From Callipepla californica brunnescens (Eukaryota; Chordata; Aves; Galliformes; Odontophoridae), in NCBI GenBank assembly GCA_023055505.1, contig JALIRH010000001.1, positions 8,248,467-8,312,466 of the forward strand: a stretch of DNA of 64,000 bases. The letters run 5' to 3'. Both the position numbers and the translations under genes were made by a program. Below the pieces are notes generated by a model, which did no database searches, was not told the DNA's origin, and saw nothing but the letters and a program-made list of their open reading frames with translations. Shown here piece after piece: positions 1-11,880 of the stretch (positions are counted from its first letter, which is position 1; the number at the start of each line of letters is the position of its first letter).

Positions 1-3000
1 GTCAATAGGATGGACAGTGATATTCTGCAAATATAGAAGAACCATGTACTGCAGCTCTAGGAGATACAAAGGAACTACATTAATCACATGGTTATGTGTT
101 TCTAGTAACAAAAGCACAGCAGAGATCCTGCAAACTGACAAAAGGAACTATGAGTATTAAAAATTACTTCAAAACTTCAGAGGTAGAAGAAAGGAAACTG
201 TGATCTGAAGTCCCTTTAACATTTCCCAGGTCTGGGAATCAGGCTGGGAACCTAGTGTGTACCTAAAAATAAGTGTTTAATGTTACATACTGACCTGTGA
301 CACACTGTGTGACTCAATATCCCTTGAAGTGAGGGCAGGTGACAATAAAGGACAGGGGGCAGGGAAGGACGGAGAACAGCAAAGTGAATGCCCTGCAAAC
401 ATTGCAGTGGTGGCAACTGTGCACTGACTGAGGTTTTATTTGTAAGATTTTTGCAGACATGGCTTGTGGTCTGTGTATGTCAAAAGCTCTTTTATGCTGA
501 TATAATCATATACTGGTATAAATGGTCTAATTGTGTCCTTATCAAGTATGTACACAGTCATGTTTATAGTTCTTGGGTCAATGGAGTCCAACAGAAGTCG
601 GGCTGTTTTGTACTCAACACTGAATATATACTGTTATTTCAGCATTTATGAAGGTCGTAAATAAATTATAGTACAAGTATTTAATGTACTGCATATATGT
701 CTAATATTGTGAGTACACAGAACAGGTTTCATACGTTTGGAAATACAAATTGGATTCCTTTTTTTCCCATTGAATCATAAAGCCGAGAGATACCAAATAT
801 GCATGATGCCTGAGGTGTAACAAGTCATCTCCAGCTTCAGTGGAATGACATAAAATACAAGAGTCCAGAGCTCATAATAATTTCCCAATATACCTATTTC
901 AGTGCAGCACTGAAGGCCTAAAACCATGACTTGTAAGTGACTAACATAAGCTAATAACTGCTTGTATACCTCAAGGTAGTTGAAGGGCAAGCAGTTCAGT
1001 TGCTATTATAGCAAATGTAAGTCATTAACTCATGGAAAAGTCTCGGCTAACTTGCAAATCCAAAAGACTACTCCGTTTTGCAAGGCAAAAGTGGATATAT
1101 TTGGTTTTAATGTGCTCTGTTAATTAAAGAGATAGGCAACATTTTTATGAAAATATAAATGTTCCATATAGCGTTCATGGAAATTTCCCAAATCTCTGAT
1201 GTTCCTGAAAAACCCTGTGTTTCAGCTGAATGAATGCAGAAGTTCTTACAGATCCAAAAAAATGTTCTTGAAGTAAAAGAAGCATGAAAAAGCACAAATT
1301 TCTTATTACTAGAATGCTATACAATACTACAGATGTTTTTATTATTATTATTATTTTTTTCCCTATGTTCTAATGATGTGTACTATAGTAAACAACCTTC
1401 AGATATATAATCATAATTTTTCTCTAATTCTGTCAGTATTTATAGTCAACCAGTTCTTCACATGCTCCTACGGACAAATACTGTTTTATTGATGATTGCT
1501 TCTGACAAGAGGTCAAAAGGTTTTTTCCTCCAGAAACATGCTGGAGTGATCCCTCTAAAGCTAGAAACAGAAGCTCAGTGCTCTCATTAATAAATAAAAT
1601 AAAATAAAATGTATCAAACATAGCAAGGGTCATGTAAGTATTATTTTGTTTATTTTATTTTATTTATTATTATTATTACTTTTAGGGAATGGTATTATAT
1701 TAATGACCATGAGAAGTATCAGAGCCCTGTTTTGAATTATCAGTACACAAATTTATAGAAACAGTCTGAGCCACAGACTCTGTTGTTACTGTAATTGTGA
1801 CAACTGAAGATTGAAGTTGTGGGAATGGAGAGGAGTGGAGTTCTGTGAATAGACAATGGTGCGTATGCTAAGGGCTGGCAGGGTGTACATTTATAAAGTC
1901 ATATAGGAATATTCTGTTTGTGAAGCATCAGCCCTTCCCCCTGGCATGTCCTGTTCCCTCGACCCTTTCCATGAGCTGTGCAGTGGTTTATGGCCTGCAG
2001 TCCTGACATCTAATGTCAGCATCTCTCCAGACCTGACTCACTGCACTGCTGCAGTTTTTAAATTTCTTTCATGTTCTTAGCTTATAATGAGAACAAACAA
2101 CCTCTTATACAGACGAGCCTCACTATTTCTTCAAAGCGCAATGTTACACTGGTTCTTTATATCACATTCATGACACATTTACAAAGTTATCCTTACTGTA
2201 ATTACTTTTTTGGGTGTTCACTGTGTGCTATACAAAGACACATCCTTGTTTAACACTTGTATTTAAAACAAGTTAATTAAAAGAGTAGAAATGCGTGTTG
2301 GTTTTTTTTTTTTGTTTGTTTGTTTGGTTCGTTGGTTGGTTGGTTTTTTTCAGTTTGGTTTAGGAAAATTAAGAGGAAATTGAGCTAAATGAAGCAAAAC
2401 AAAAGAAGAAAGAAATGAAAGCAAATCCTTGCCTATATGTTAAGTTTCTGTCAGCACAGCTAAGTAAATTAGGCACATTAAAAAACACTGCGCTAAGCAA
2501 CAAAATTATTTTTGCAGAGCAAAGTTGCCCCTTACCATGTAGTTTATTTCAGATAGGTTCAAATCCCAAGAAATTAGGAATCTGGGGTAAATGAGAAATA
2601 ATTTCCAAAATGGAAACTGTAGTAATTGGAAACTGTTGTAAATAAAATTTTGGAAACTTTGCTGGTACAAGTTTGCAGAACAGATAAGCTATTCACAACT
2701 CTTTAGCTATAGTTAAGCGCTTAGAGATAGATCCAAACAGATGTGGGAGTGCAATTGCAGTAACTAACACCTTCAATTCTCCTTTTTTCAAGGAGGTAAC
2801 TGATCTCCCATTTACCAGCAGTTTCATGAGCTGAATTATATCCTTTATAACCAGGATTTAGTGATGAGTATTTAAAAAAAAAATAAGAAAAAGTTTTTTC
2901 TTCATGCAGTGCCTTATTAAATGATGATAGTCACTGCTACAGAATGGTTTATAAACCAGAGGTATAAACAGTTTTGAATAGGGGTTATTATGGTGGATGG

Positions 3001-3617
3001 GTTAATATTAAACAAAATGGCTTGGTTACAATAAGCAGTGTGGGAAGTCTGAGAGCTCAGAATCTATGAGGCTGTCGCAGAAACAATACCTCTGGGCACT
3101 CTCAGTTTCTTATATACCACCAGCCCATGCTATCAACTGGCTTCCTTGCTCTTTGATCAGATCAAATGCCATCATCCACACTCTGAGTGGGAAGCATACA
3201 GACCCAGCCTATAGTAGTTCCACCAGCAGTTCTAAAGTGAGCAGGGGCTGGTGACAAACCAGCTCAGGGGGAAGGAAAAGGCACCTGGCGCAGTGCTAAC
3301 AAAACACATCATATGTTCCTTAACCTCCCTGAGAGGTGCATTTAAATGAAGCCAGAGTGTTGGAGTACATTAGAATATGCAGAGTAAGAGTGCTTCAAGT
3401 CCATTTCCACATCAGGGTTTCCAAATAAGTATTCTCTCTGCTCCACATAGCTTCTGTCCTTTGTTCTGTTCTGGGAGTCTTACTTTATTGTGGTAAGTGT
3501 CCTGACGCAGATGTCAACCTGCATCCAGCTCAGCTTTAAAGACTCAGGCCAACAGATGCATCTACGTATACACATCAATTCTACTACAGTATACTAGTAT
3601 ATATTGTAGTATGTGTA
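1..3617. other. AT-rich intergenic DNA, no gene seen
   Basis: I see no gene, RNA gene or recognisable interspersed repeat here. It holds short low-complexity patches: ATT repeats near 1338-1356 and 1660-1680, and a T-rich stretch with TTTG and TTGG repeats at about 2300-2348. The open frames (87 codons at most) have no recognisable domain and biased AT-rich composition. The phrase at 2553-2565 resembles a tRNA T-arm but has no cloverleaf around it. Confidence 0.6.
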
Positions 3618-3658
3618 TTAATTTTATCTCCAAGTTTATTAATTTTATCTCCAAGTTT
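3618..3658. repeat. 20-bp direct tandem duplication
   Basis: A 20-bp unit, ATTAATTTTATCTCCAAGTT, occurs twice head to tail with one shared or junction base. The copies are identical over the unit, which suggests recent slippage or duplication. Confidence 0.8.
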
Positions 3659-3924
3659 TCCTATGCTATATAATAAACATGATCTGTGAAAAGCAGGTGT
3701 TAGGCAACTATATTCTGAGTAAAGAGAGTCTCTGTGATAGCTTTTAATAGGACAAAAAATGAGAGATTTTATAAGTTAGTTAGGTTGTACTTATGTTGAT
3801 GTTTTGTTAAGAGATGTTTTTAAAGTATTCAAAAAAACCTTCGCTATACCTTAAGCTTAAATGAAAGTTCCTTTCTCACTTAATTGGCTGTGGCCTGAGC
3901 TACCTGTGGGACTTCTAATTAATA

Positions 3925-4232
3925 GATTGATAGGGTCATCTGAGTTGGAACAAACAATGAAAGGTCATCTAGTCCAACTTCCATACAATGAGCAGAGGCA
4001 CCTACTGATAGATCAGGTTGATCAGAGCCGGATCCAGCTTGACCTTGAATGTCTCCAAGGACAGGGCCATCGCCTCTCTGGTCAAACTGTTCCAGAGACT
4101 CACTAACCTTACTGTAAAGACCTTCTTCCTTACATTCAATCTAAATATACCTTTTTTTTTAGATTTTGAAAAGATTTTCTTTTGTCCGGTCAACACGTCT
4201 TCAGTGTTAGCTAAAATTGAGTCACGTTAAAA
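3925..4232 (-). mobile_element. CR1 LINE, 3' end, minus strand
   Basis: Read on the minus strand this is the last part of a 5'-truncated CR1 non-LTR retrotransposon. The end near 3930-3985 is the eroded reverse of the CR1 3' untranslated end (a 'guanosine-poor' version of the TCATCTAGTCCAAC block). The rest encodes the carboxyl end of the ORF2 reverse-transcriptase protein. A 9-nt T run at about 4151-4159 sits within the coding part. The terminal ATTCTRTG repeat is no longer recognisable, so the copy is old. It is dead: only about 300 bp of a 4.5 kb family remain. Confidence 0.85.
4002..4196 (-). pseudogene. CR1 ORF2 C-terminal fragment
   Basis: A 64-codon open stretch on the minus strand corresponds to the extreme C-terminus of CR1 ORF2p. 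The recognisable core is FRLNVRKKVFTVRLVSLWNS followed by LTREAMALSLETFKVKLD, which matches the family's conserved 'RKxFFTxRVVxxWNxLPREVV' tail. No reverse-transcriptase catalytic residues are included. It is a relic inside the CR1 copy, not a gene. Confidence 0.8.
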
Positions 4233-6262
4233 AGATAAAAGAAGAAGAACCACTGATTTTGGAAACAGCAGGAGAAGTAGTGTGGAAAACTAAATTCTTA
4301 TCAAGTAGTAAAGCAGATAAATGTTATAACTGACACTGAAAGTCTGGCTTGGAGCCTGCAAGAGATTTTGGATGAAGCAAACTGCTTCATCAGATCAAAT
4401 AAGAGAAATAAATATGTGTAGAGTTGTCAAGAGCTGGCAAATTTGTTTACAATGTTTAATTTTTGTACTAACAAGTGAAAGTTCTAAAAACCTACCTATA
4501 ATTCTAAAAAACGTATTTGCTGGAATAATTAGGAAGACACCAACAGTTTGGTTTGTCAGTCAACATAGAATTTGTAGATACACATCTATTTATCTGTTTC
4601 TCTAATTTCTAATTACTTCTTTTTTTTTTTACAGTATATGTAGGTTGATGATAGTGAGAGCAAACAGAGCTTGAAGGGTAGAAAAAGGAATTCATAAGCT
4701 ACTGTATACACAGTATAAAGTATATTTCCAAAGGCCATATATGAATATCAGTGCATGAGCCTGATATTGTATGATGTTATTTGCCAAGAGATCTTAAAGA
4801 TATATTAATAACAGAGGTTAGGGATCTCAATACCATCAATGCAGATAGTTTTCTGGTCTTCACATTCCATTCTTCCTTTTTCCAGAAGGAAGTTATGTGT
4901 TCAGAAGGGACAATCATGAAAGTAAGTTAATGTCCCTAATTGCATTTCCATGTGTAACTTTCACTGGTCTTGCATAAGATTTATTTCCCTAGACTTCTCT
5001 CCTTTTTCTGTCTAGAAAAAGAGAATCAGAATATTACTGTGGGGAGGCAGTAAAGCAAATGGGAAATATAAAATGTTATGTATATATGGTAGCATATCAA
5101 TAATCATGGTATCATCATTAACCAGCTATATTCACTTTTGTATTCAGATTCAAAGTTGAAATTGGTAATCTTCCAGTCCTTATCCTTATGTTTGTTTGTT
5201 TGTTTGTTTGTTTTTGCACAAAATGTGGTGAAGCCAAATTGCCAGCTGTGATTTAGTTTAGCTAAGTTGCTTACTGAAGTGATAAGAATTTACCACTGGT
5301 GCCAGTGACAATACACGTGGTTAGTGTTTGTCTCCCCTCTGAGCCACGTAAGGAATCAGTTTTCTCTCTGGTATTTTGCTGCTACTAGCACTACTACTAG
5401 CACTAGCACTAGAATTTGTCAAATAAATTCTGAGTGAACATACCATGAGTTCAAACTTCCCATTTAGAAATGTTGCTCAAACATCATTTTTAGATTAATT
5501 TTCTGTTTACTTCTCACAGACAGGGCCATTTTTCTCAAGTGCTTTGAGTGCTAAAGAAGCTTTGAACTCTGAAAGAGAAATGTTCCACCCAAACAAGGTT
5601 AATAAATAATCTACATAGTTTGATTTATGGGATCTGATTGTCTCTTTGCTCACACCAGCTTTATGCTTGTATAGTTATATGGTGATTTTTTTTTGTTTGT
5701 TTGTGAAATGAATGATTTTCCCTCCTCCAAATAAAAGGAAGTAGTGCGACACTGTCTTCTGCTCTTTCCCTTCTCTGTCCAAAACCAACCCGAACAAACA
5801 AACAAACAAAAAGATTACAGAATAGGCCTATGACTTTTTGTGACAAACAAATTAAGAGCAGATAAGGAAGGTAATCCTTCATCCATGAGGTTTGGTGATT
5901 CTATGAAATAGGATGATAGCAGTTAATGATACAATTCAACAAAATTTGGAAAAGTTGCTTTAATTTCAAATGAAACATGTAAATATCCTTAAACATTTTC
6001 TTAATAGGTGACTGTGTAATGATTTTTAGGGTGATTTTGCTGAATGTGACACTATGGGTCATATTTCAGTGATTGTCATCAGCTTGGTTCGTGACAGCTT
6101 GAAGATCTCATTCTCCTTTCTGTTTCTTCCCTGTATTTTCCACACACATAACAATTGAAGTGAATGTGGATTACATAGTTGAAAAATATTTCTTCTTTCC
6201 AGATTCAGGGACACAATCTAGTTACGTAACTCTGTAGGTCATGCTGATAATTGAACTTGCTG
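4233..6262. other. Intergenic DNA with TTTG/AAAC microsatellites
   Basis: No gene is seen. It contains an 11-nt T run at about 4620, a (GTTT)n tract at about 5189-5214, a CACTAG/CTACTAG short repeat at about 5384-5412 and an (AAAC)n tract at about 5790-5812. The remaining sequence is unique-looking and AT-rich. Confidence 0.55.
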
Positions 6263-6561
6263 ATTTGGGGTGCATTAAAAAGAGCATGGCCAGCAGTTTG
6301 AGGGAGGTGATCCTCCCCCTCTACTCTGCCATGGTCAGACCTCACCTGGAGCAGTGTGTCCAGTTCCAGGTTTCCTTGTACAAAAAGGACAGTGATCTCG
6401 TTGAAAGAGTCCAGCGGAGGGCTACAAAGATGATAAAGGGCCTGGAGCACCTCTCCTGCGAGGAAAGGCTGAGAGACCTGGATCTGTGCAGCCTTGAGAA
6501 GACTCAAAGGGGATCTGATCCATGTCAACAAATATATAAGGATTGGGAGGCAAAGGGATGA
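6241..6561 (+). pseudogene. CR1 ORF2 thumb/C-terminal fragment
   Basis: The first 8-10 codons lie in host DNA; from about residue 11 the frame encodes CR1 ORF2p. Landmarks are [33 protein letters not shown], and [20 protein letters not shown], then [10 protein letters not shown]. The reading frame is lost near 6510 by a small deletion relative to the usual 'SLEKRRLRGDLI' and resumes in the next frame (6494-6796, containing [10 protein letters not shown] and HKLKHRGFH). There is no catalytic core. A long antisense frame at 6205-6732 is a shadow of this sequence. Confidence 0.85.
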
Positions 6562-6842
6562 GGCTGGACTCTTCTCAGCATTGTGCTGTGATAGGACAAG
6601 GGGAAATGGCCACAAACTGAAGCATAGGGGGTTCCACACAAATGTGCTGGGAGCTTTTTCACAGTGCAGTGATGGAGCACTGGCACAGGCTGCACGGAGA
6701 GGTGTGGAGTCTCCTTCTCTGGAGACATTCAAGACCCATCTGGACGCCTACCTGTGCAACCTGGAGCTGTTTTGGCAGGGGGGTTGGACTCGATGATCTC
6801 TAGAGGTCTCTTCCAACCCCCACAATTCTGTGATTCTGTGAT
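6263..6842 (+). mobile_element. CR1 LINE, 3' end, plus strand
   Basis: A 5'-truncated CR1 copy of about 580 bp. It enters in the reverse-transcriptase thumb region, runs through the C-terminus of ORF2 and the short 3' UTR, and ends with the diagnostic tail: GGACTCGATGATCTCTAGAG, then a CAATTCTGTGATTCTGTGAT octamer-type repeat. The 3' UTR with GGCAGGGGGGTTGGACTC is almost the same as in the copy ending at 62870, so both probably belong to one subfamily (CR1-B-like by memory, not verified). The intact tail and fairly good coding similarity suggest a younger copy than those at 3925 or 13318. Confidence 0.95.
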
Positions 6843-8012
6843 CTCCATTTATTCAAAAAGGAGAGGTATGGCTCTGCTTATAACAGTTTTGTTCCAGCAA
6901 CCTAGTGATGCTTTTCATTGACTTTACAAAAGTTGTTGGCAAATGGAGACCTTCTCTTTCATCATTCTTTACAGGTGAAGCCGGATGTTCTGCTATCTAC
7001 ATTTATGAACATGTCAGAATATCCAAGATGTCTTTGTACACTTTATAATGCAGATAAGTCTCAGTTTTCACTTGGTAACCTCTTTTACATCTTTTCAGAT
7101 CTTGATATAAAAACTTTCTGAACTGAAGCTCTTCTGATGAGGTTGGGCAGGAACTGTGCTAAATGTCAGACACAGAGCTCTTTGGAGTAACTGTGTTCAT
7201 ATTAGGATTAGTGCTTGAGTCTATCAAATGGTACAGAAAAGTGCTGCAGAAAAGAAATAATTAAATAATGCAGAAGTTCAGACTGCTCTTTCTGTCAGAT
7301 AATTGTGTTTGCTTTTTAAAGACAGGCTTATTTTTTGTTCATAATGAAGCCAGACTTTGTTTCTTGTTCAGGGACGTGAGTAAAAATAGTCAAGGTGTTC
7401 CTTGCGTATTAACTAATTTTGCTTTCTTTTTCTGTAATGATTTTATTCCATTAGAGAATCCTCATAGAAAGATTAATATTCCAATTAAACATTTTTTTGG
7501 TCACTATTATTGATACTGTCATAATGGTGATCAAAAATTACATTCAACTCGAATAACATTTTTCCAATTCAGAGAGAGAATTGTGAAGAAAACAACAGTG
7601 AAATAAGATGAAATGCTGAAGTTCCCATTTAGAATTATCAAGAAAAGCAGGGATTAAAAAATCAGCACCGTAAGTTTGTCTTCATTCCCTCCAGTTAGCT
7701 AAAATTTTTGTATGTAGAACTAAATATATTCATGTTTCCTTTTTTTTTTTTTTTTTTTTTTTATCCATAGGGAGAGATAGGTACTTCAAAAAGGAGTTTC
7801 TTATCTACCTGAGAATCTTACTCTTTGTGATGAACTGCTTTCTGGTTATCTCCATCTCCTTTGACAATGCACTATTTTAAACATATAGCAAAGAATTCAG
7901 TCACCTTAACACATACCACTTCAGATAACCAGTCCAAACACTAAAGTTACCGCTCTAGAGAACCTCATATCTCCCAAATGTCTCATGTCATTTTAGCCAA
8001 CCCTACACAGGT
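6843..8012. other. Intergenic DNA, poly-T tract
   Basis: No gene is recognised. A 23-nt T run lies at 7740-7762. The open frames of 67-81 codons show no domain. Confidence 0.55.
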
Positions 8013-8696
8013 ATGCTACAGTCCATAATCAGAGGCATAACAAGAGACTCTGAGGTTCATAAAACAGCACCAGAAGGTTGTATTAATAGAGTTCAGTGTT
8101 GGGGTTGCCTTAGGTTTCAGATATTTATATGCACCTTTACTGTTGGCACCAGAGATGCAAAAGTGTCTCCAACCTTCTTAAATTATCTTGAAACTTGGAG
8201 GAATATCACACAAAAGCTTCCGAGCTGGCAGCATAAAAGCAAGCTTGGATCTGGAGGAGTCTGTTGCTGTACCTGCCCTCCTCAGCTGTCAGAAACTGGC
8301 TCTTCCCTTTTCAGTTCGCAAGCTGGTGTGCAGCCAAATGAATCATCCTTGCTTTATGTTCCCCATCACTCTACTTCCGGTTATAGGTGTTGGATAAGCA
8401 TTTCTTTGTGCCAGCAGAAATTAAGTGTTAGTTTTTTGTTTTTGTTTTTTTTTTTTGACAAGCTCTTTTGGCAATACTTAATACTCTGGATAGAGTATAT
8501 TGTATCTACAGTGTCTCCAGGCTCATATAACTTGGCACGACTTTATGTGAGGTCTCTCAGCTCGAGGTTTCCACTATGGTACTCCATTGTGTGGTGTAGC
8601 CTCAGCCAGACTCCTACAGGCATACTGGTAGTGTGGAGGAGACTTTTCTGCAAACCAACACAGAAGACCAAGCCTTTAATTTCACTTATACAGTGA
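8013..8696 (+). other. Unrecognised 227-codon open frame, probably non-coding
   Basis: This is the longest open frame in the window that is not repeat-derived. I do not recognise the product. Its composition is rich in Ser, Leu, Cys and Trp, it has no clear domain, and a run of Phe codons at roughly residues 144-150 comes from a T-rich stretch at 8434-8456. There is no convincing Kozak context, splice site or neighbouring exon. The surrounding sequence contains a CATAAAAG box at 8233 and could be part of an old unrecognised LTR or a chance open frame. I treat it as non-coding unless homology shows otherwise. Confidence 0.3.
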
Positions 8697-10485
8697 AATT
8701 CCTCAGCTAGCCCTAAGCATGAAGTGCCATTTTGCTGCAGTCCTGTACAGGTGCACAGTGAAAAGGAAGAGGCTGCTCATGTTCTTTTCCCCATTTGGCA
8801 CACTTTGCCTTGCAAGCCAAGATTTTGCCTGGAGCATTCGTTCTAAGTGAGAATATCATACAAATAAAAGCAAAGTCTTTTATTCCATCGTGTCATTAAA
8901 TAATAATCTCAAAGTAGAAATTTTATATAGCGTCTGTAATATTTATTCTTTGTATTAAACCTCATCTTGTTTAATGTTCACTTGTAAACCCTCTGGCTTT
9001 CACTGCAATAAACCTAATCTTCAAAGTTCTGAGGCAATATGAAGTTTCCCAATGCTCCTTAAAAAACCTCACCCATTTTTCGAGGTACCCGATTTCAGAA
9101 GCTGATTACTTGACTGAATAAAATATCATTACTCACCTGTTCAAGTCATCAATTTTGTCACCCTAAAAGCTCTATTTTATACTCTGAGAGAAACTATGAT
9201 CAACCACAAGTTGTAGGGAAGTATTTGTCTACCGAATGAGTGAACTGAAAAGATTCAAGTTATTGTATTGAATAATGATGTATAGAAATGTCACAGTACT
9301 GGTGCACTTTGTATATATTATATATATATGTATGTATTTTATTTTTCCTCACTGATGTTCTTTGCATTACAGTTATGCCCAAACTCAATCGAGACAGGTA
9401 CTGTGTAGACAAATGCAAAGATACATTTCCTTTACAAAAGGAACTATTTTTTTCAGGACAAGAAAGAAAAACTGAGTGTAATCAGTACAGCAAGTAGTGA
9501 GGATAAAGGTAAAACTGATAAGATAATGCAGCAGAATGGGTAATGAGTGCCTAATAGTTTTGATTAAATTAATTTGTTCTTAATTAGTTATGTAACTCTT
9601 GCTTGACTCTCCCACATTGTGCTTGCATACTTAGCAGCTAGGAAAAGCATCTTTCTATTTACACATTTCATCTGGAAATTGTTTAGAAACAATAAAAATG
9701 CGTATAATGCCATTTTAATGCAGAATATTTTTTTTCTCAGAAAGCTATTGCTGTACAACACAGTCTTTCTCATTTCTAGTCTTCAAATATGGTACCAAGG
9801 CACTCATAAAATACAGGCATTTACAACACTTTATCTTGCTGGGATCCTAGACTCTGTGAGACAGAACTGAATTGTATAAACAAATAGTCTATTTCTATCT
9901 GTGTCAAATGGAAGCATAGAATTGATTTATATACATCTTGACTGGCTTCTCCACTCAAATTCTTCCCTATACAGGGGGAAATTGAGTCTTTGCCTCGTGG
10001 AATACCAAAAAAAAACCTAGAAAAAAAAACCCACGAGATTGATGGATGACACCTCCAGCAAGCTGAATGTATTATCTTACACCAGTGAAGTCCCTAACTA
10101 ATATTTGCTCAAGGCACTTATTCAGTAAGATGCTGTGAGCACCCATATGGTTATTCAAAAGCTTAAATAATCTTTCTACGCTTGTATTCTCAATTAGTCA
10201 TATATAGTGCTCTGCTGAGCCAGGGCCAATAAGTCTTTGCTGAGTAACCCTAATGCATTTAATCTGTATCACTGATCAGAACTATGTGCTTTTTTATTTG
10301 GCTTGAACTGTTGTCCTAAAAAAATTTACATTTCACTATTTCTACTGAGTGTCCTACTTCCTCCTTTCAGATTTTTATTCTTTTAGTCACTATGAATTCT
10401 TAAGATAAGGAACATACATTTTACATACTATTTTAAACATTTTTCTCCTTGTTGCATGTTGTACACTACTGACAATTCTCTTTCA
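8697..10485. other. Intergenic DNA, no gene seen
   Basis: AT-rich sequence with a short TATATA/TGTA patch at about 9310-9335 and A runs at 10007-10030. The open frames are short and unrecognised. Confidence 0.55.
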
Positions 10486-10543
10486 CAGATATATATATAT
10501 ATGTATTGAAGAAGAAGAAGGAGAAGAAGAAGAAGAAGAAAAA
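10486..10543. repeat. Compound (AT)n and (GAA)n microsatellite
   Basis: An (AT)n run of about 16 nt is followed after a few bases by an imperfect (GAA)n tract of about 33 nt (GAAGAAGAAGGAGAAGAAG). The GAA part is a pure-purine strand. Confidence 0.9.
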
Positions 10544-10937
10544 TAAAAAACATTTGATTTGGGAGGAAGCCAGTGTCAACATGACCAATGATGGGAACAC
10601 TGACAATATGTTGGGTGCGTCTCTCAAATTCTGGAACAAGTAGAAGCCTGCTAAATGAAGCTGAGAGAGCCTGACAAAAGAGCTCGCCTAGCAGGAAAAC
10701 TCACTGCAGGGAATTAGGAAAAAACAACACAACAATAACGTAAGTTTTCAGCTGTTCATATTCTCTTGCTTCTACACAGGTTTCAAATCAAAGTAGTACT
10801 AAAAGTTGCTGTTGCAAGTGAACATTCTGGGCATTCCTGATATGAAAACGATGAGGACATCTATCTTACTATGTAACATCCTAAGCAATCCTTTGCTCAC
10901 TTTAAAATGAATGGTGGGTGTCTCTTCTTTCACAATT

Positions 10938-11880
10938 ATAGAATCATAGTGTCATAGAATCGTTAAGATTGGAAAAGACCTCTAAGATCATCTTCTCCAA
11001 CCATGCACCCACCACCAATGTTGCCACTAAAACAAGTCCTTTAATACCACAAATTCCTTGAATACCTCCAGGGACAGTGACTCAGTTACCTCCCTGGGCA
11101 GCCTATTCCAGTGCCTGACCACTCTTTTGGAGAAGAAGCTTTTCCTAACATCCAACCTGATCCTCCCCTGATGCAACTTGAGGCTTTTTCCTCTTGTCAC
11201 ATCATTAGTTGTGTGGGAAAAGAAGCTGGCAGTCGCCTCATCACAGCCTCCTGTCAGGCAGTTGTAGAGAACAGTAAGGTCTCCCTTGAGCCTCCTCTTC
11301 TCCAAACTAAACAGTCCTATTTCCCTCATCTGTTCCTCATAAGGCCCGTGCTCCAGACTCCTCACGAGCTTTGTTATCCTTCTCTGGAGATGCTCCAGAT
11401 CCTCGATGTCATTCTTGTAGTGAGGAGCCCAAAACTGAACACAGTACTTGAGGTGTGGTCTCATCAGAGCTCAGTACAGAGGGACGATCACTTTCTTGCT
11501 TCTGCTGGCTACGCTATTTCTCATACAAGCCAGGATGCCATTGGCCTTCTTGGTGATCTGGGCATACTGTTGGCTCTTGTTTAGCTGAGTGTTTGACCAA
11601 CACCCCCAAGTCCATTTATTCCAGAAAGTCTTCCAGCCACTCTGCCCCAAGACTGTAGCATTGCATGGGGTTGTTGTGGCCAAGGGGCAGGACCCAGCAC
11701 TTGATCTTGTTGAACTTCATCCCATTTTTCTCAGCCTAGTCATCCAGCCTGTCCAGATCCCTCTGTAGGGCCTTCCTGCCCCCAAGCAGACTGACACTTC
11801 CTCCCAACTTGGTGTAATATACAATCTTACTGAGGGTGTACTCAATCCCTCATCCAGATAATCAGTAAAGATATTAAACT
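10938..11880 (-). mobile_element. CR1 LINE, 3' 0.94 kb, minus strand
   Basis: A 5'-truncated CR1 in reverse orientation. Its 3' end is at 10938, where ATAGAATCATAGTGTCATAG (reverse of the terminal octamer repeats) is followed by the reverse of the 3' UTR (TTGGAAAAGACCTCTAAGAT). The coding part runs leftwards from about 11690 to 11030. The 5' truncation lies near 11880, in the region encoding the segment between the reverse-transcriptase palm and thumb; it is followed by an AT-rich (TTAAA)n patch at 11880-11910. Decay is modest: see the ORF2 entry inside it. Confidence 0.95.
11027..11683 (-). pseudogene. CR1 ORF2 C-terminal portion, one in-frame stop
   Basis: Two open stretches, 11471-11683 and 11027-11464, lie in the same minus-strand frame and are separated by a single TGA where the family has a Ser codon ('PLYSALVRPHL' type; here [17 protein letters not shown]). 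The landmarks are [53 protein letters not shown] and [23 protein letters not shown] sequence near the end. Upstream of about 11610 the frame shifts away from the family sequence. The reverse-transcriptase catalytic motifs were lost by 5' truncation. It is a retrotransposon relic. Confidence 0.85.

Noticed and set aside
2553..2566. GGTTCAAATCCC, resembling a tRNA T-arm
   Set aside because: No matching acceptor, D-arm or anticodon stem, nor an A box at the right distance.
6205..6732. 175-codon minus-strand frame
   Set aside because: Antisense shadow of CR1 ORF2 sequence; the plus strand carries the recognisable protein motifs.
11111..11584. 157-codon plus-strand frame
   Set aside because: Antisense shadow of the minus-strand CR1 ORF2.
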